A DNA stretch of 64,000 nt, taken from NCBI GenBank assembly GCA_030867875.1, contig JAOWCC010001589.1, forward strand, positions 78,949,537 through 79,013,536, written 5' to 3'. Origin of the DNA: Actinernus sp. WN-2022. Lineage: Eukaryota; Cnidaria; Anthozoa; Actiniaria; Actinernidae. The position numbers and the translations under genes are program-made. Shown here in pieces: positions 37,801 to 44,266 of this stretch (position 1 is the first letter of the stretch; every line of letters starts with the position of its first letter). The notes beneath the pieces are model-generated. The model saw nothing but the letters and a program-made list of their open reading frames with translations. It made no database searches and was not told the origin of the DNA.

Positions 37801-39885
37801 ATGTTCTTTTTGGGTGTCTTTCTGAATGCTCTCTCTCCCCTTGAACCGATACGCAGGCCCAGTGGCGGATCCAGGATTTGAAAAAGGGGGGTGACTATTT
37901 TGACCGGTACAGTTTCTGGTGCGAAATTTCTTACAAAATTTGAACGAATGGCCCAAAAGGGGGGGTGACATGTCACCCCCGTAACCACCCCTGGATCCGC
38001 CCCTGAGGCCGTACTAAAAACCTTGCGTTTACGCTCGAAGAATGCGCTTTCTTATTCAGGAAACACCGTTTGTTCGTATATTGATTTGTTGTTTAGTTGC
38101 CTTGCAGATTAATTTAGAAACCCGTAAAGTTTGAAACTCGGTGGGTCTCTGTTTACAACGAAATAATCCTTAACCAGGCTCTCAAGTTAAGAAATGGTTC
38201 GCCAAATTACAGGAGCAAACGACAGTAGGATACGGCAATGAGTCTAATAACGATTTTGCTTGAATATGCCTTAACAGTACTGTCTGAGATGCTACAATCA
38301 AGGTTATAAACTGAAAATAGAGGAAACTGTACCTGTTAGGCATTTTGGCTGTACCCTGGAGGCCAGAGGTTCTAATGCCCTCTCTAAACCAAAGCCAAAT
38401 CGCCTTCTCGTCGATTCGCTCCTTCGGGCCTAAACTTTCAATTGGCTTAGAGAGGGCACTAGAACCTCTGGCATTCGGGGTATTTGGGCTGTGAAAACTG
38501 AAAGAAATCACCATCCAGCCAATCGGAAAGGGGAAGATAAAATATTAGTTAATATTTTTGAATCAGATATTTGAGAACTTTCCACAATAACAATTTTCTT
38601 TGAAATCAGACCACATCAAAAATTGGGGGGTTTCTCAGTGTAAGCATGTCCTGAAATTGTTAAAGCAAAAGTGCACTTGAAAACACTTGAAAACTTCGCT
38701 AAATTCCCCATTAAGTTCAGGTGTATTTAGACTCGTTCTATTAATGATTTGGGATTTAAAATGGTTAGGGTTTTTTCAAATTTGGGGGTTAGGTTTTAGA
38801 AGGTTTGTATGAAAATTCGAAAAAATGAATTATTAATATGCTTACACTGAGAAAGCGCCAAAAATTGTCTATTGAAAATATATTGCCTTTCTGGTTTTCT
38901 ATTGAATGTGCGAGTTCAACCAATTAAATTCCGATAAAGAAGATAACGAAGATGGCTATTGCCAATGTTTTTCTTCCTTAGTAATCTGGTTCCTTTCGAA
39001 TTTCACTACCTTTTTACATTCCTTGCCGTTCAGTGCATGCCGGAGCATTACTTAAGTATAGACTAAATGAGTACGTTTGGCTTGTGCCGACTGCATCCAG
39101 GAAAAGCTACACTGACTGAGTGAGATAGCTACGGAGCGAACTTTCTTGTAAGTGAGAGAAATACGGCTAACACTCACAAGAGGTCATTTCAATCAGTACG
39201 GCGTGTATAACCGACCATATTTTATGTGTTAACTGGAATAACGGTACGCTACTTCTTCAGACGAAATGAGTACGTTTGGCTTGTGCCGACTGCGTCCAGA
39301 AAAAGCTACACTGACTGAGTAAGATAGCTAGGGAGCGAACTTTCTTGTAAGTGAGAGAAATACGGCTAACACCCACAAGAGATAATTTCAATTTACGGCG
39401 TATATATACCGACCATATTTTATGTGCTAACTGGAATAACGGTACGCTACTTCTTCGGTTGAGTGATTATACGATTCCCAGCAACGCTGCATGTTTGCTG
39501 TAACCATCATTTCTTACTCCCCTAACTTTAGAACGCAACAACTGAAAAGTATTAAAAGGCATGTCTCGTTTAGATTTATATCCAACGTTTTGGGCACAAT
39601 TATAGAATACTCGGCCATTTGGGTCATTAATAATTCATTTTCTCAAATTTTCATACAAACCTTCTAAAAACCTACCCTGAAATTAAAAAAAAACCTAACC
39701 ATTTTCGACTCCAAATCATTCATAGAACGACCCTACATACACCTGCACTATAATGGAGAATTTAGCAAAGTTTAGCACAGTTTTCAAGTGATATTTTGAA
39801 GTGGCCGGGTATTCTATCAGTTTAGCTTGCTTACCTGACCACCCGAAAACGGTACACCGATGATCTGGACTTGTTTCAGTTCCAT
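11784..39885 (-). CDS. Arginase-family ureohydrolase gene (spliced, 11 exons placed)
   Basis: Minus-strand gene, start codon 39883-39885, stop 11784-11786. Family reaction: Mn-dependent hydrolysis of L-arginine to ornithine and urea. Exons found: 39835-39885, 37653-37725, 31781-31896, 31000-31067, 21907-22002, 20756-20793, 20219-20275, 18176-18280, 17682-17758, 16141-16194, 11784-11968. Splice phases agree at every junction except one. Exon 31000-31067 ends in phase 2 and the next found begins in phase 0, so an exon of 3n+1 bases (about 20 residues, the LAIGT... segment in relatives) is missing. The 920 placed bases plus this exon give about 325 residues, the usual arginase size. Conserved: DAHAD metal motif and SGNIH (exon 21907), DIDGMDP metal motif (exon 17682), VEVNP (last exon). 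Odd: the family GGDH motif reads GGDR, replacing the first Mn-ligand His. Either an inactive or altered paralogue, a polymorphism, or an assembly error. Confidence 0.85.
12540..12810 (-). repeat. Dispersed repeat R1, diverged copy in arginase intron
   Basis: 'cgattttctcggccaaaataagtcg' type block is the inverse of 10192-10262, followed by 'gaaaacatgactctcta' and 'attctttatct'. Starts after 'aaactcattaataattcatgag', also seen at 11165. Confidence 0.6.
13116..14256. mobile_element. hAT-type MITE with 8-bp target duplication
   Basis: 1141 bp. Inverted ends begin CACAGGCAGCCCAAG and the arms extend about 230 bp each (13116-13350 / 14020-14256). Identical 8-bp direct repeats CTCAGTAC flank it at 13108-13115 and 14257-14264, the duplication size of the hAT superfamily. 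The arms contain splice-like 'ttcttag|g' and 'g|gtaag' signals, but the piece lies between in-phase arginase exons and is not part of the ORF. Relatives: 28940-29270 and 33327-33680. Confidence 0.9.
14470..15420. mobile_element. Foldback element with minisatellite core
   Basis: Arms of about 230 bp (left from 'ccatcttgtagggggtgc', right ending 'gcaccccctacaagatgg'-like) share 'catggcgcgaaatacagtgt' and 'ttgagggatgtag'. A diverged second copy is at 17226-17620. The core holds the tandem repeat listed at 14895-15175. Confidence 0.75.
14895..15175. repeat. Tandem repeat, ~85-bp unit, 3 copies
   Basis: Unit 'atagagtgaattaatactaa' + 'taaacggaaaatttcgggcg' + 'tgaaactcaatttgactt' + 'acgcccgaaacatttatcag'. 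Each unit contains its own small palindrome (tttcgggcgt / acgcccgaaa). Confidence 0.85.
15470..15720 (+). mobile_element. SINE-related fragment with ATT tail
   Basis: Diverged match to the tRNA-SINE body ('ccccggccggaccaacactc', 'ctgcctttgtgaaacaa', 'tctcggataaagac') followed by 'attattattatttttt'. The A-box half is missing. Confidence 0.6.
16141..16194 (-). CDS. Arginase exon, GGLTLSEG segment
   Basis: GGLTLSEGMYMCQAIAQTG, equivalent to the GGLT-x-x-EG helix start of the family. Acceptor GTACAAG, donor GTAAGA. Confidence 0.85.
17226..17620. mobile_element. Foldback element, second copy of the 14470 family
   Basis: Ends 'aacatggctaaaaatacagt' / 'actgtattttccgccatgtt' inverted; inside 'ttgagggtagtacac' parallels 'ttgagggatgtagc' of the first copy. 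Lies just downstream of the arginase exon 17682-17758. Confidence 0.7.
17682..17758 (-). CDS. Arginase exon with DIDGMDP metal motif
   Basis: NNCPIHVSIDIDGMDPK... APSTGVTG; the two Asp of D-x-D are the C-terminal manganese ligands. Acceptor CTCTAG, donor GTATGG. Confidence 0.9.
17811..17910 (-). mobile_element. SINE 3' tail fragment
   Basis: Minus-strand match to the SINE tail ('cgagttaccgata', 'gcctcaagtttatcacac'). Confidence 0.6.
18176..18280 (-). CDS. Arginase exon, LGIELTVEKVLDAI segment
   Basis: (V)EILNDLGITAYYMEDIYE... , helix preceding the second metal motif. Acceptor TTTTTTCAG, donor GTAAGC. Confidence 0.85.
18308..18480 (+). mobile_element. MITE family D, left half only
   Basis: 'ttaaagggaacctt', 'caatgtttgctctcaaatg', 'gatggctgtctaaat', 'gattcctgtccat', 'cgcgcgcc' follow the order of the element at 8050-8692. 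Truncated on the right, close to the LINE that follows. Confidence 0.65.
18590..20090 (+). mobile_element. CR1-like LINE, 5'-truncated
   Basis: Plus-strand non-LTR element from mid-RT to the 3' end, terminating 'aataaagttattgattgatt' + (gatt)n. At its 5' edge the first ~18 bp (cgaccgcagctgc) are present in inverted copy immediately before (gcagctgcggtcg), a palindrome at 18588-18622. Lies in the arginase intron between exons 18176-18280 and 20219-20275, antisense to the gene. Confidence 0.85.
18603..19787 (+). pseudogene. LINE reverse transcriptase, one nonsense codon
   Basis: RT motifs in order: FIDLKKAFDTVNH (motif A, ~18690), CGIPQGSILGPLLF (motif B, ~18860), LFADDTN (motif C, ~18955), then the C-terminal region (YNALVRPHFDYCSVVWD ~19325; SYNGAKSWNTLP ~19685) to TAG/TAA after SSINR. 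An in-frame TAA at 19128-19130 interrupts an otherwise open frame that continues to 19787, so the copy is young but dead. FADD, rather than YADD, is common in the CR1/Jockey group. Confidence 0.85.
20219..20275 (-). CDS. Arginase exon, YIGLHDV segment
   Basis: (C)IAPNKAAYIGLHDVLPQE plus GT of a split Val. Acceptor GTTAAG lacks a long pyrimidine tract; donor GTGAGT. Corresponds to the YIGLRDV strand of arginases. Confidence 0.8.
20756..20793 (-). CDS. Arginase 38-bp microexon
   Basis: FPVVPGYEWVQP plus TG of a split Cys codon; matches the 'VPGF.W' segment of animal arginases. Acceptor TTGCAG, donor GTACGT. Too short for an ORF scan; identified by phase and similarity. Confidence 0.8.
20800..21900. 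other. Arginase intron, no gene
   Basis: At 21330-21460 a short duplicated block ('cactctgattggat', 'tagatcatg', 'aattacgtcatat' / 'gcgctctgattggtt', 'tagatcatgg', 'aatgacgtcatat') includes CRE-like TGACGTCA sites. Nothing else recognised. Confidence 0.5.
21907..22002 (-). CDS. Arginase coding exon with DAHAD motif
   Basis: 32 codons: IDAHADILSPVINTSGNIHE... ; carries the D-A-H-x-D manganese ligands and the catalytic-loop His of SGNIH. The residue after that His is Glu where most arginases have Gly. Acceptor ATATCAG, donor GTAAGA, phase 0 at both ends. Confidence 0.9.
24304..25248 (+). mobile_element. CR1-like LINE 3' fragment inserted into minisatellite B
   Basis: Same family as the LINE at 18590. 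Left junction is in the unit text 'cgttagct', right junction resumes 'ttagcttctcttg', giving a 6-bp duplication TTAGCT. 3' UTR ends in two 'aaataaagtt' repeats. Severe 5' truncation. Confidence 0.9.
24307..25032 (+). pseudogene. LINE RT C-terminal region, open frame
   Basis: ANKLSLNIAKTEYTLIGSRP ... SYNGAKIWNELPIELR ... PAY then stop: residues after RT motif C to the C-terminus. Intact frame of ~240 codons but no catalytic motifs. An ATG in the minisatellite at 24241 makes a longer chimeric ORF by chance. Confidence 0.85.
25655..25888 (-). mobile_element. tRNA-derived SINE, antisense, near complete head
   Basis: On the minus strand: A box 'ggttagctcagtggttaag', then 'ctccagtctatcgagcgg', B box 'cgggttcaaaccccggcc', body 'ctgagtaggtggtgctgc', 'tctcggataaggacg'. 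Interrupts minisatellite B. Confidence 0.8.
26550..26700 (+). repeat. Repeat family E fragment
   Basis: 'gacaaatcctaacctaaacc', 'ccctaaccatcggacgagtt', 'acgacgggttctcactcacc', 'tagagctagggttca', 'ggtaaacaagaag': the same order occurs at 28145-28280 and 34600-34720. The rest of 26313-27180 shows no gene; at 26780-26815 a small palindrome flanks 'agagtctcttc'. Confidence 0.65.
27183..27470. repeat. Minisatellite C, 33-35 bp unit, 8 copies
   Basis: Unit 'cccatgccacgcatacgtca' + 'ttatgtattttctta'. Length (33 vs 35) and c/t variants differ between copies. The overlapping plus-strand ORFs are translations of the repeat in three frames. Confidence 0.95.
27556..27785 (+). repeat. G-rich element relic
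   Basis: 'cagggggggcac', 'ggggccatggggtccagaac', 'ggatttccaagttattgcg', 'ggaagtcaacatatttttcc'. An inverted relative is at about 51600-51780. Confidence 0.5.
27811..28078 (+). repeat. Minisatellite D made of a SINE A-box head
   Basis: About nine copies of 'ggttagctcagtcgttaagc' + 'ttcagtccctccc' (~33 bp). The unit equals the first 30 bp of the local tRNA-derived SINE (28505-28775), including its Pol III A box, but no B box. The 89-residue ORF through it is fortuitous. Confidence 0.9.
28100..28405 (+). repeat. Repeat family E, second copy
   Basis: 'aaatggcaaacacgcttg', 'taattctacgacaaatccta', 'gggtaaacgacgggttctca', 'gtaaacaagaagagaaggta', then 'actcgggcttgggctcgtaa' and 'gtagtgcagacgtcatcact', colinear with 34555-34850. 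Confidence 0.7.
28505..28775 (+). mobile_element. tRNA-derived SINE, sense, most complete copy
   Basis: Head 'ggttagctcagtgtataagc' (A box) and 'ggttcaaaccccggcc' (B box), body 'ctcagggtcttaaagtaact', 'gaaggtgctgcctttgtg', tail 'cagtctttcaagactg' hairpin and A-rich end 'gttaaaaaaataagg'. A second partial head ('aagtggttaagctccag') precedes it, continuing the pattern of minisatellite D. Confidence 0.85.
28940..29270. mobile_element. hAT-type MITE, left end lost
   Basis: Arms 'atgggtttgtgcatgaaaat' / inverse at 29235-29258; right terminus 'gattgggctgcctgtg' as in 13116-14256, while the left terminus stops at 'cattatgggttt' without the CACAGGCAGCCC end. Inner block 'taccttttcgcttccatg' parallels the first copy. 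Confidence 0.75.
29484..29776. mobile_element. G/C-run inverted-repeat element
   Basis: Ends 'gcccgggggggggg' + 'atgctcgtc' and 'gacgagcat' ... 'ccccccctcccgggc'. Interior 'gacccctaaaaggt' recurs three times. A looser relative is at 61190-61795. Confidence 0.65.
31000..31067 (-). CDS. Arginase coding exon 4 (GGDR variant)
   Basis: TAEAVLSTLNEDKIAVTIGGDR plus AG of a split codon. Acceptor TTGGCAG, donor GTATAG. The intron position directly after GGD-x is plausible for the family. The codon is CGC where His (CAC) is expected: a single transition. Confidence 0.85.
31370..31470 (+). repeat. Nested-hairpin repeat, possible Penelope-like element end
   Basis: 'tctgacgaagggctagcgctcgaaacgtcagc' type block (31376-31407) folds as GACG/CGTC around GGGC/GCTC. 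Similar hairpins are widespread in cnidarian genomes at Penelope-like element ends. 'ctttccacggcggttagca' downstream is inverted at 45760-45780. Confidence 0.4.
31781..31896 (-). CDS. Arginase coding exon 3
   Basis: Encodes GRRVLDAGDLDV ... VKNPMYCGDVARK, matching the 'D-x-GDL ... VKNP' segment of animal arginases. Acceptor TTCAACAG, donor GTATTC (weak but in phase). Its lower end abuts a C-run and CCA repeat in the intron. Confidence 0.85.
32948..33190. mobile_element. MITE family C, right end lost
   Basis: TTAA at 32948 then 'aggggctatgccatggtac', interior 'ggctgttaattggatacaaa' and 'ttttgcatattttctttgat' as in 58977-59279 (inverted). The right terminal repeat is absent. Confidence 0.75.
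33327..33680. mobile_element. hAT-type MITE, 354 bp
   Basis: Inverted ends CACAGGCAGCCCAATCTCGT with arms of about 150 bp; flanks share 7 bp GTTTTTC (33320-33326 and 33681-33687). The unpaired centre (33470-33545) has the short open block EHSKNAAEMTLEELR on the minus strand followed by a GT, which might be captured exon sequence. Confidence 0.85.
34525..34984. mobile_element. MITE carrying repeat family E
   Basis: Inverted ends 'atcctcgctctacaattacc' / 'ggtaattgtagagcgaggat'. Inside are family E ('ccctaaccatcggacgagtt') and a tRNA-like segment on the minus strand ('cttagtgtagtgg', 'gagttcgagccc'). So family E copies at 26550 and 28100 are internal pieces of this element. Confidence 0.75.
35030..35169. 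repeat. Tandem duplication, ~75 bp, target of the next element
   Basis: 'gcgtgcgcaactagaacaat', 'ataaaatctgaataacaaga', 'gactggcgggccacac' occur twice; a third partial copy ('tatttggcgggccacatcta') resumes at 36935 after the inserted element. Confidence 0.8.
35306..35590 (+). pseudogene. RecQ-type helicase N-terminal fragment
   Basis: 94 codons. Q-motif-like lead, then a Walker A region reading PPTDYGKSLIYQSLPF where RecQ helicases have PTGxGKS, and a following strand IVVVISPLNAII (motif Ia region, SPL). Stops before the DExH box. The G-to-D change in the P-loop and the truncation make helicase activity unlikely. Begins 136 bp inside the left end of the transposon. Confidence 0.7.
35660..36022 (-). 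CDS. Cys-rich small protein of unknown function, in transposon
   Basis: 120 codons. N-terminal half has CICC (about residue 18) and, 45 residues on, CCPC, a spacing that could bind one or two zinc ions; the C-terminal half is basic and Ser/Pro-rich (RLKRGRKQNYSSPSNPPSK). Product not recognised. It may be a truncated transposon protein, since its stop lies near the same internal deletion point as the helicase fragment. Confidence 0.5.
   Translation of the reverse strand: MADVTPKKSAEKLFDRNTCICCNAVISDKNHPVILNSDLRKSLGSYLSHPFIFWEESYPTKICCPCKRSLETAEKFREMVQQSHEHQTAAIQNSRLKRGRKQNYSSPSNPPSKHIPRRVH
36105..36666 (-). mobile_element. LINE 3' fragment nested in the transposon
   Basis: Minus strand encodes a LINE RT C-terminal tail (TIRLWNNLPADIVEINSL) and ends in a (TAGATG)n microsatellite tail at 36145-36165. 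Flanked by 15-bp direct repeats ATATGAATGTTTATT (36090-36104 and 36667-36681). Confidence 0.85.
37231..37470. mobile_element. MITE family B, copy 2
   Basis: 'taatagagggaatggttagg' + 'aaacccggcaa' start; interior 'ggggtaagacaaaagattgt' and 'ctattgtgttttgtgtac' mirror 5814-6092. The far end is degraded. Confidence 0.7.
37480..37629. mobile_element. 150-bp MITE beside arginase exon 2
   Basis: Inverted arms of about 38 bp: 'ctgtaaaacagtccctttcg' ... 'ctcgactgattttcgcg' ... 'gaaagggactgatttacag'. Ends 23 bp from exon 2's donor site. Confidence 0.8.
37653..37725 (-). CDS. Arginase coding exon 2
   Basis: PKKGSELVPNYLRDLGLPSR... follows directly on exon 1, equivalent to the G-x-E-x-G-P-x-x-L-R region. 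Acceptor TTTTACAG, donor GTAAGT. Ends in phase 1 (Gly split with exon 3). A 150-bp MITE ends only 23 bp downstream of the donor. Confidence 0.85.
37860..38005. mobile_element. MITE with CAGTGGCGGATCCAGG ends
   Basis: 146 bp; ends CAGTGGCGGATCCAGG / CCTGGATCCGCCCCTG, 5-bp direct repeats AGGCC (37855-37859, 38006-38010). A palindromic 'gggggtgacatgtcaccccc' lies near the right end. A more decayed copy lies at about 42541-42680. Confidence 0.85.
38366..38470. repeat. Hairpin with 30-bp arms
   Basis: 'cagaggttctaatgccctct' + 'ctaa' inverted as 'ttagagagggcactagaacctctg'-type sequence. Confidence 0.7.
38625..38862. mobile_element. MITE family F
   Basis: Inverted ends 'tttctcagtgtaagcat' / 'atgcttacactgagaaa'. 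Interior 'aaccattttaaatcccaaat'-type and 'ttttcaagtgcac' blocks recur at 39590-39800, 54828-55030 and 59365-59450. Contains short (t)taggg/ccctaa-like runs that can mimic telomere repeat. Confidence 0.75.
39064..39465. repeat. Tandem duplication, ~200-bp unit x2
   Basis: 'atgagtacgtttggcttgtg' ... 'gagcgaactttcttgtaagt' ... 'ggaataacggtacgctactt' present twice with a few changes (39066 and 39265). Confidence 0.85.
39835..39885 (-). CDS. Arginase coding exon 1
   Basis: 17 codons, MELKQVQIIGVPFSGGQ, then GTAAGC donor. This is the family's N-terminal strand and G-x-P-F-x-x-G-Q loop. The ATG is the only one in frame before the strand. Phase 0 end. Confidence 0.85.
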
Positions 39886-40282
39886 CTTGGGCCGTAACTT
39901 GATTTTCGGTTCTTTCTCGGTGTAAGAAACCCGAATATTTGAATTGCAAATTATTTTCAGCAGTGTTTAAGAAACAATACATACCATACAATACAATACA
40001 TAGTATTGATTAGTTATGCTAATGAGAAAAGCAACATAAAAGTTCTAAATAGCGATCATCGGCAGCGAAATCCCTCGTGACGTATTGTGAGGATTAGTGA
40101 CGGTTAGGGTTTGGTTTAAAATCAGGGTTAGGGTTTGTTTCGATTCTTCCCAGACGCTAAATATTTCTTTATATAGTTGAGGGTGGCGTTCTTGTGAGTA
40201 TTTTCCTTCTAAAATTTTGTACTTTAGGGAACCCTACAAATTCGGGTTTCTTACACTGTGAAAATACCTGATTTTTTTCGTT

Positions 40283-40787
40283 CAATATTCGTATTCTCGA
40301 CGAGCTGGAACGAGTACTCAATGGAGGCTCATGCGGGGGATTCTTTTCTAATGCTAAATAGCTTGTAACAAATAGACAATATTCGTATTCTCACGGACGA
40401 GCTGGGACGAGTACTCAATGGAAGCTCATGCTAAATAGCTTATAGCAAATAGACAATATTCGTATTCTTACGGAGGAGCTAGAACGAGTACTCAATGGAA
40501 GCTCATGCTAAATAGCTTATAGCAAATAGACAATATTCGTATTCTCACTGACGAGCTGGAACGAGTACTCAATCATGGAGGCTCATGCGGGGGAATTTGC
40601 TGAAAGCTATTTAGCGTTAGAAAAGAATCCCCAGCATGAGCCTCCACTGAGTACTCGTTCCAGCTCGTCCGTGAGAATACGAATATTGTCTATTTGCTAT
40701 AAGCTATTTAGCATTAGTAAAGAATCCCCCGCATGAGCCTCCATTGAGTACTCGTTCCAGCTCGTCCGTGAGAATACGAATATTGCC
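40283..40787. mobile_element. Foldback element with tandem-repeat arms
   Basis: Left arm: four tandem copies of 'caatattcgtattctcacgg' + 'acgagctggaacgagtactc' + 'aatggaagctcatgc' + 'taaatagcttatagcaaat'. Right arm: two copies of the same unit inverted. Some units carry an extra 'gggggattcttttctaatg' block. Inverted arms built of tandem repeats are the architecture of Drosophila FB elements. Confidence 0.8.
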
Positions 40788-41043
40788 TAATAGAAAGGTG
40801 GGGTTTCACATAACAACACCGAAAATAGCCTTTTGCAGGAAACAGTCACGTACGTACTATCACTTCAATACTCAATTAATTGCGCTCGTGGTCCCTTGGG
40901 AAAGGCTTTACTAGACGGCAAATAAACTTCAAGTCGCTGTTTTGAAGGAGGTGGAAAATAGCATTTACAAACAGGTTTTGCAACAAATACTACCGATCTC
41001 GTACACGTGCCTTTAAATAGACTTGGTATATAACGTGTTACAA

Positions 41044-41128
41044 GATACAATGATACGGAGATACCAAGATACAGTGATACGGTGATCCAGTGATCCAGTG
41101 ATACGGTGATACGGTGATACAGTGATAC
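41044..41128. repeat. Microsatellite-like (tgatacggTG)n
   Basis: About eight 8-10 bp units 'tgatacggtg/tgatccag/tgatacag'. Confidence 0.85.
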
Positions 41129-42292
41129 GAACATCTCAAATTTCCTTTTTTTTAAGCGGACGCGAAATGGCCCCGCTAAATAAAGGTTTCTGTATGAAAC
41201 GGACTGTTGTATGGGTCACTTGAGCTCTTGCAGCCGTGGCGTGACGCTAATTTAACGGTATTATCTTTCAGCATGACTGCTTTGTCTGACTATTTTGTTA
41301 TTTAATTTTAACTTTTGAACGTTACGCATTTAACATTGAACCATTGAAAATTTTCCGCGATCCCGTTTCTCCGATCTAGTGAGATGGATTTCAGAAGCTC
41401 CAACTCCAAAAATATTTTATGGTTGCTTTGTCGCATTTAGGAGGAATCGTATTACAAAACCGTGCAGGAGAATATCAAAATTCGATTTGGTTATCATGCT
41501 CTCGGTGAAAAGGCGAAAACATAAATCCGACTAGATATAAGGGTAGATATGCGGGAAACACCGTCAAGAGCTCTCTTTTTAGAATTTCCCAATTCCCCAA
41601 CAAATTTTGGTTTTGCAGCAGAGTTATCAATTGACATTGTGTAAAAAATTCAGACAAATCTTTTTAAAAACTCTATTTTGGTTGAAAATCGAAAGCGTAG
41701 AAAATAGCCCAAGATTTCCCGAAAATGCAATGTTGATTTCCGATCAAAGCTACGCGCCGCATCGAGAATATTTGAAAGCCGGTTCTAGTTTTCTTATGAC
41801 TTGGAAAATGGAAAAGACGAAAGGTCCTTGAGGGACAAAGCCAAAGCGAACACCTATAAATGACAAAGGAAGGGCACATAACTGATCAAAGGCCTTAAAT
41901 GCCAGTGACAGCGATTTGCAGGAGTCTGAAAGGTCCTGAAACAGCACGGCAAATAGCGAGATCGTGGTGTTGGTTTCAAGCGATTCATAATTTTAATATT
42001 TTTCTATCTAAGCTTTCTTGGAAACAAATCTTCTCTCGGCTGGTTCCTATCAATCAGATCAATTCTTCTTGATGTTCAGATGTGGACCACTCGGCACTCT
42101 GTCTGAACTTGTCGGGTTTTGCGAGGCTCGTAGTCGTATGCATTGTTTGGCCTTGTTTTGCTTCTTTCCAAGCTAAGGGCATCCTGCTGGAGCTAAGCAC
42201 TGCTGGAGCTTTTAGCCCTGCTTGCTTTTTGGAAGACATAAGGCCAACAACCCATGGATCGGGGGTGAAAAAACGTTTCTCAATAATGCACT
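41129..42292. other. No feature recognised
   Basis: Several 60-75 codon ORFs on both strands; none shows a domain. The minus-strand ORF 42054-42239 (61 codons, Lys/Ser-rich) has even codon use and might be a terminal exon, but I see no acceptor-linked partner. Confidence 0.35.
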
Positions 42293-43216
42293 AGTCAATT
42301 GAAACTCCGGCCCGCCGACCCCCGGTACATAGCGGGGAATGTAACATTTATACAGTGTTACATTTTGACCTTTTCCCCGCCCATCGGTGACAGTTGGCTG
42401 TTACAATACCCGCCCCTATGGCCCCGGCATGTGCTTCAGAATTTTGAATTGGGAGGAGGCATTGATAAATTGAATATACATAAGCTTCAATCTGTTGTTC
42501 CATTATTTGAAAAAAATACATTTTCTGAAGCACATCACTAGCTGATCCAGGGGAGGGGTTTCGGGGGTTGCAACACCCACTATGATTCCTGTAAATCACT
42601 GTAAATTCAATTTTAAAATCTCTAGATAAAAAAAAAATCCTTTTTCAAACCCCCCTTTCACAAAATCCAGGATCCGCCCTTGTACATTTTCTATTACTAT
42701 ACATGCTTTCCGCACTTTTACAGTCTCCACCATTGTCTTGTTTATCAGAAATCGTTGTCTGTCAACAACAAAAAAACACTGCGACAAAGGAATATAAAGG
42801 AAATGCCATGCAGCTGCGTTAAAAAATATATTTTAATCTTATATTTTGCCGTGACGCAAACTTTAACAAAACCGTCTTTGTTGTTGCAAATAACAAAGAG
42901 TGTGTAATAATAAACACTTCCTGATCTACTACTCGTGACTTAACTCAGTATAAACACTGCCTCTGATGGAAACACCCAGGACTTGTTTAAATTAACTACG
43001 ATTTCTGCGTGTCTCTAGCTTCCGCCATGTTTGATACACGTTGTTGATGCTCGGGCCCAGTCCCGCTCTGTCGTGGCTGGCGTTACAACCACCGCTAAAT
43101 CCAAATCGTTACTTTCCCCGTTCCACCGGAGAAATGCAGCGTTAAATGTGCGTTATTCCACGGCCATGTCCCCGTTAATGCCCCGCTATGTCCCGGGGCC
43201 GGGGTTTCAATTGACT
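42293..43216. mobile_element. Inverted-repeat element, 924 bp, with nested MITE
   Basis: Ends 'agtcaattgaaactccggcc' and 'ggccggggtttcaattgact', with 'catagcggggaat' inverted as 'atgccccgctatg'. A decayed copy of the 37860 MITE ('tgatccaggggaggggtt' ... 'ccaggatccgccct') sits inside at about 42541-42680. Confidence 0.7.
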
Positions 43217-44266
43217 GCTTTCGTTACGGGCGAGTGAGCACATGTCATGTGTTAATTGCCTGCTGTCAATCAAACAGAACGTTTTACTTCCGGTTAAAAA
43301 CTTCCTTTTGCGTACTGATTTTTTTTAAACAGTTTTTGGTATGTGAAAAATTGCTGCCAAAACTTCACTCAGTAGCCTGAATTTCAGCCGTCTCCTCCGG
43401 TTTGTACAACTGCGCATGATTCTGAAAGGAAGGAAGTTTGTTTTGCCATCCAGTGCAACCAAGTGATTGTATCCCTGCAAAGGGCCTCTGGTTTCTAGTT
43501 TTACTGGGGGAGGGGAGCGGGTGACAACTGTAATAAGGCCTGTTTCAAGAGAACAGCATTTTTTTCCGATTTGGTCAGCGATGTTGGTTCCTTCACACGT
43601 GTACCGTAAGCACAAGAAGGCGCTTGACTGACATTGTACGTCGGAACCAGCCCTTGCTCTTTAAATAAAACCGACACTGAACCTAGTGAGTAATTAAAGC
43701 TAACAAGCACACAAGATCAGACATGTTAACACAAAAGTATGACATCATTTCAATACCTATTCGCACCTTCGCGTCAGGACACCTGCACCTCGTTCCTCGC
43801 TTATCGTACTAAGAAAATGGAAGGACAAGTACCCTAAGCCGCGAGAGTTCTGGCAGCTCAACAGAATGTCCCAGGTGGTCAAGATCTTCCACCAGCTGCT
43901 CCTCCGACATGAAGCCGTCGCTCAGCTGCCAGAGCTAGAGGCAATTTCATCCTTTTTCCCACTATGTGGTTCAGGTTGTTGTTTGCCTTTTGTCCTCGTG
44001 CTCACTTACGCTTGTGTTTTGGTCTATCATGGTTTGTGTTGCATCACCGTTTTAGTCTCCTTGGTAGTTTCGCCGGTGTATTTGGTCTATAGAAAAGCAA
44101 ATTGGTTTTGCTTTGGTTTGTCATTGGCTCACAGGGAAGCCATTTATGAGTTACTTGTGATTGCTCGCTCCTATGATTGGCTGGCTGTGGGTAATTTGCG
44201 TTTGGTTTCACTACACTCAATTGAAAACCGCTCTATTGCTTTATTCCTTCGTTACTACCATATGTA
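43217..44266. other. Possible exon, otherwise unassigned
   Basis: Plus strand 43812-43945 reads RKWKDKYPKPREFWQLNRMS then QVVKIFHQLLLRHEAVAQLP with even, coding-like composition, but I recognise no family and see no clean splice pair. The 143-residue ORF starting at 43866 continues into repeat-derived sequence. Treat as uncertain. Confidence 0.3.

Noticed and set aside
38700..38860. Telomere-like ccctaa/ttaggg stretches (also 26570, 28190, 34630, 54900, 55060)
   Set aside because: They are internal parts of MITE families E and F at fixed positions, not tandem telomere arrays.
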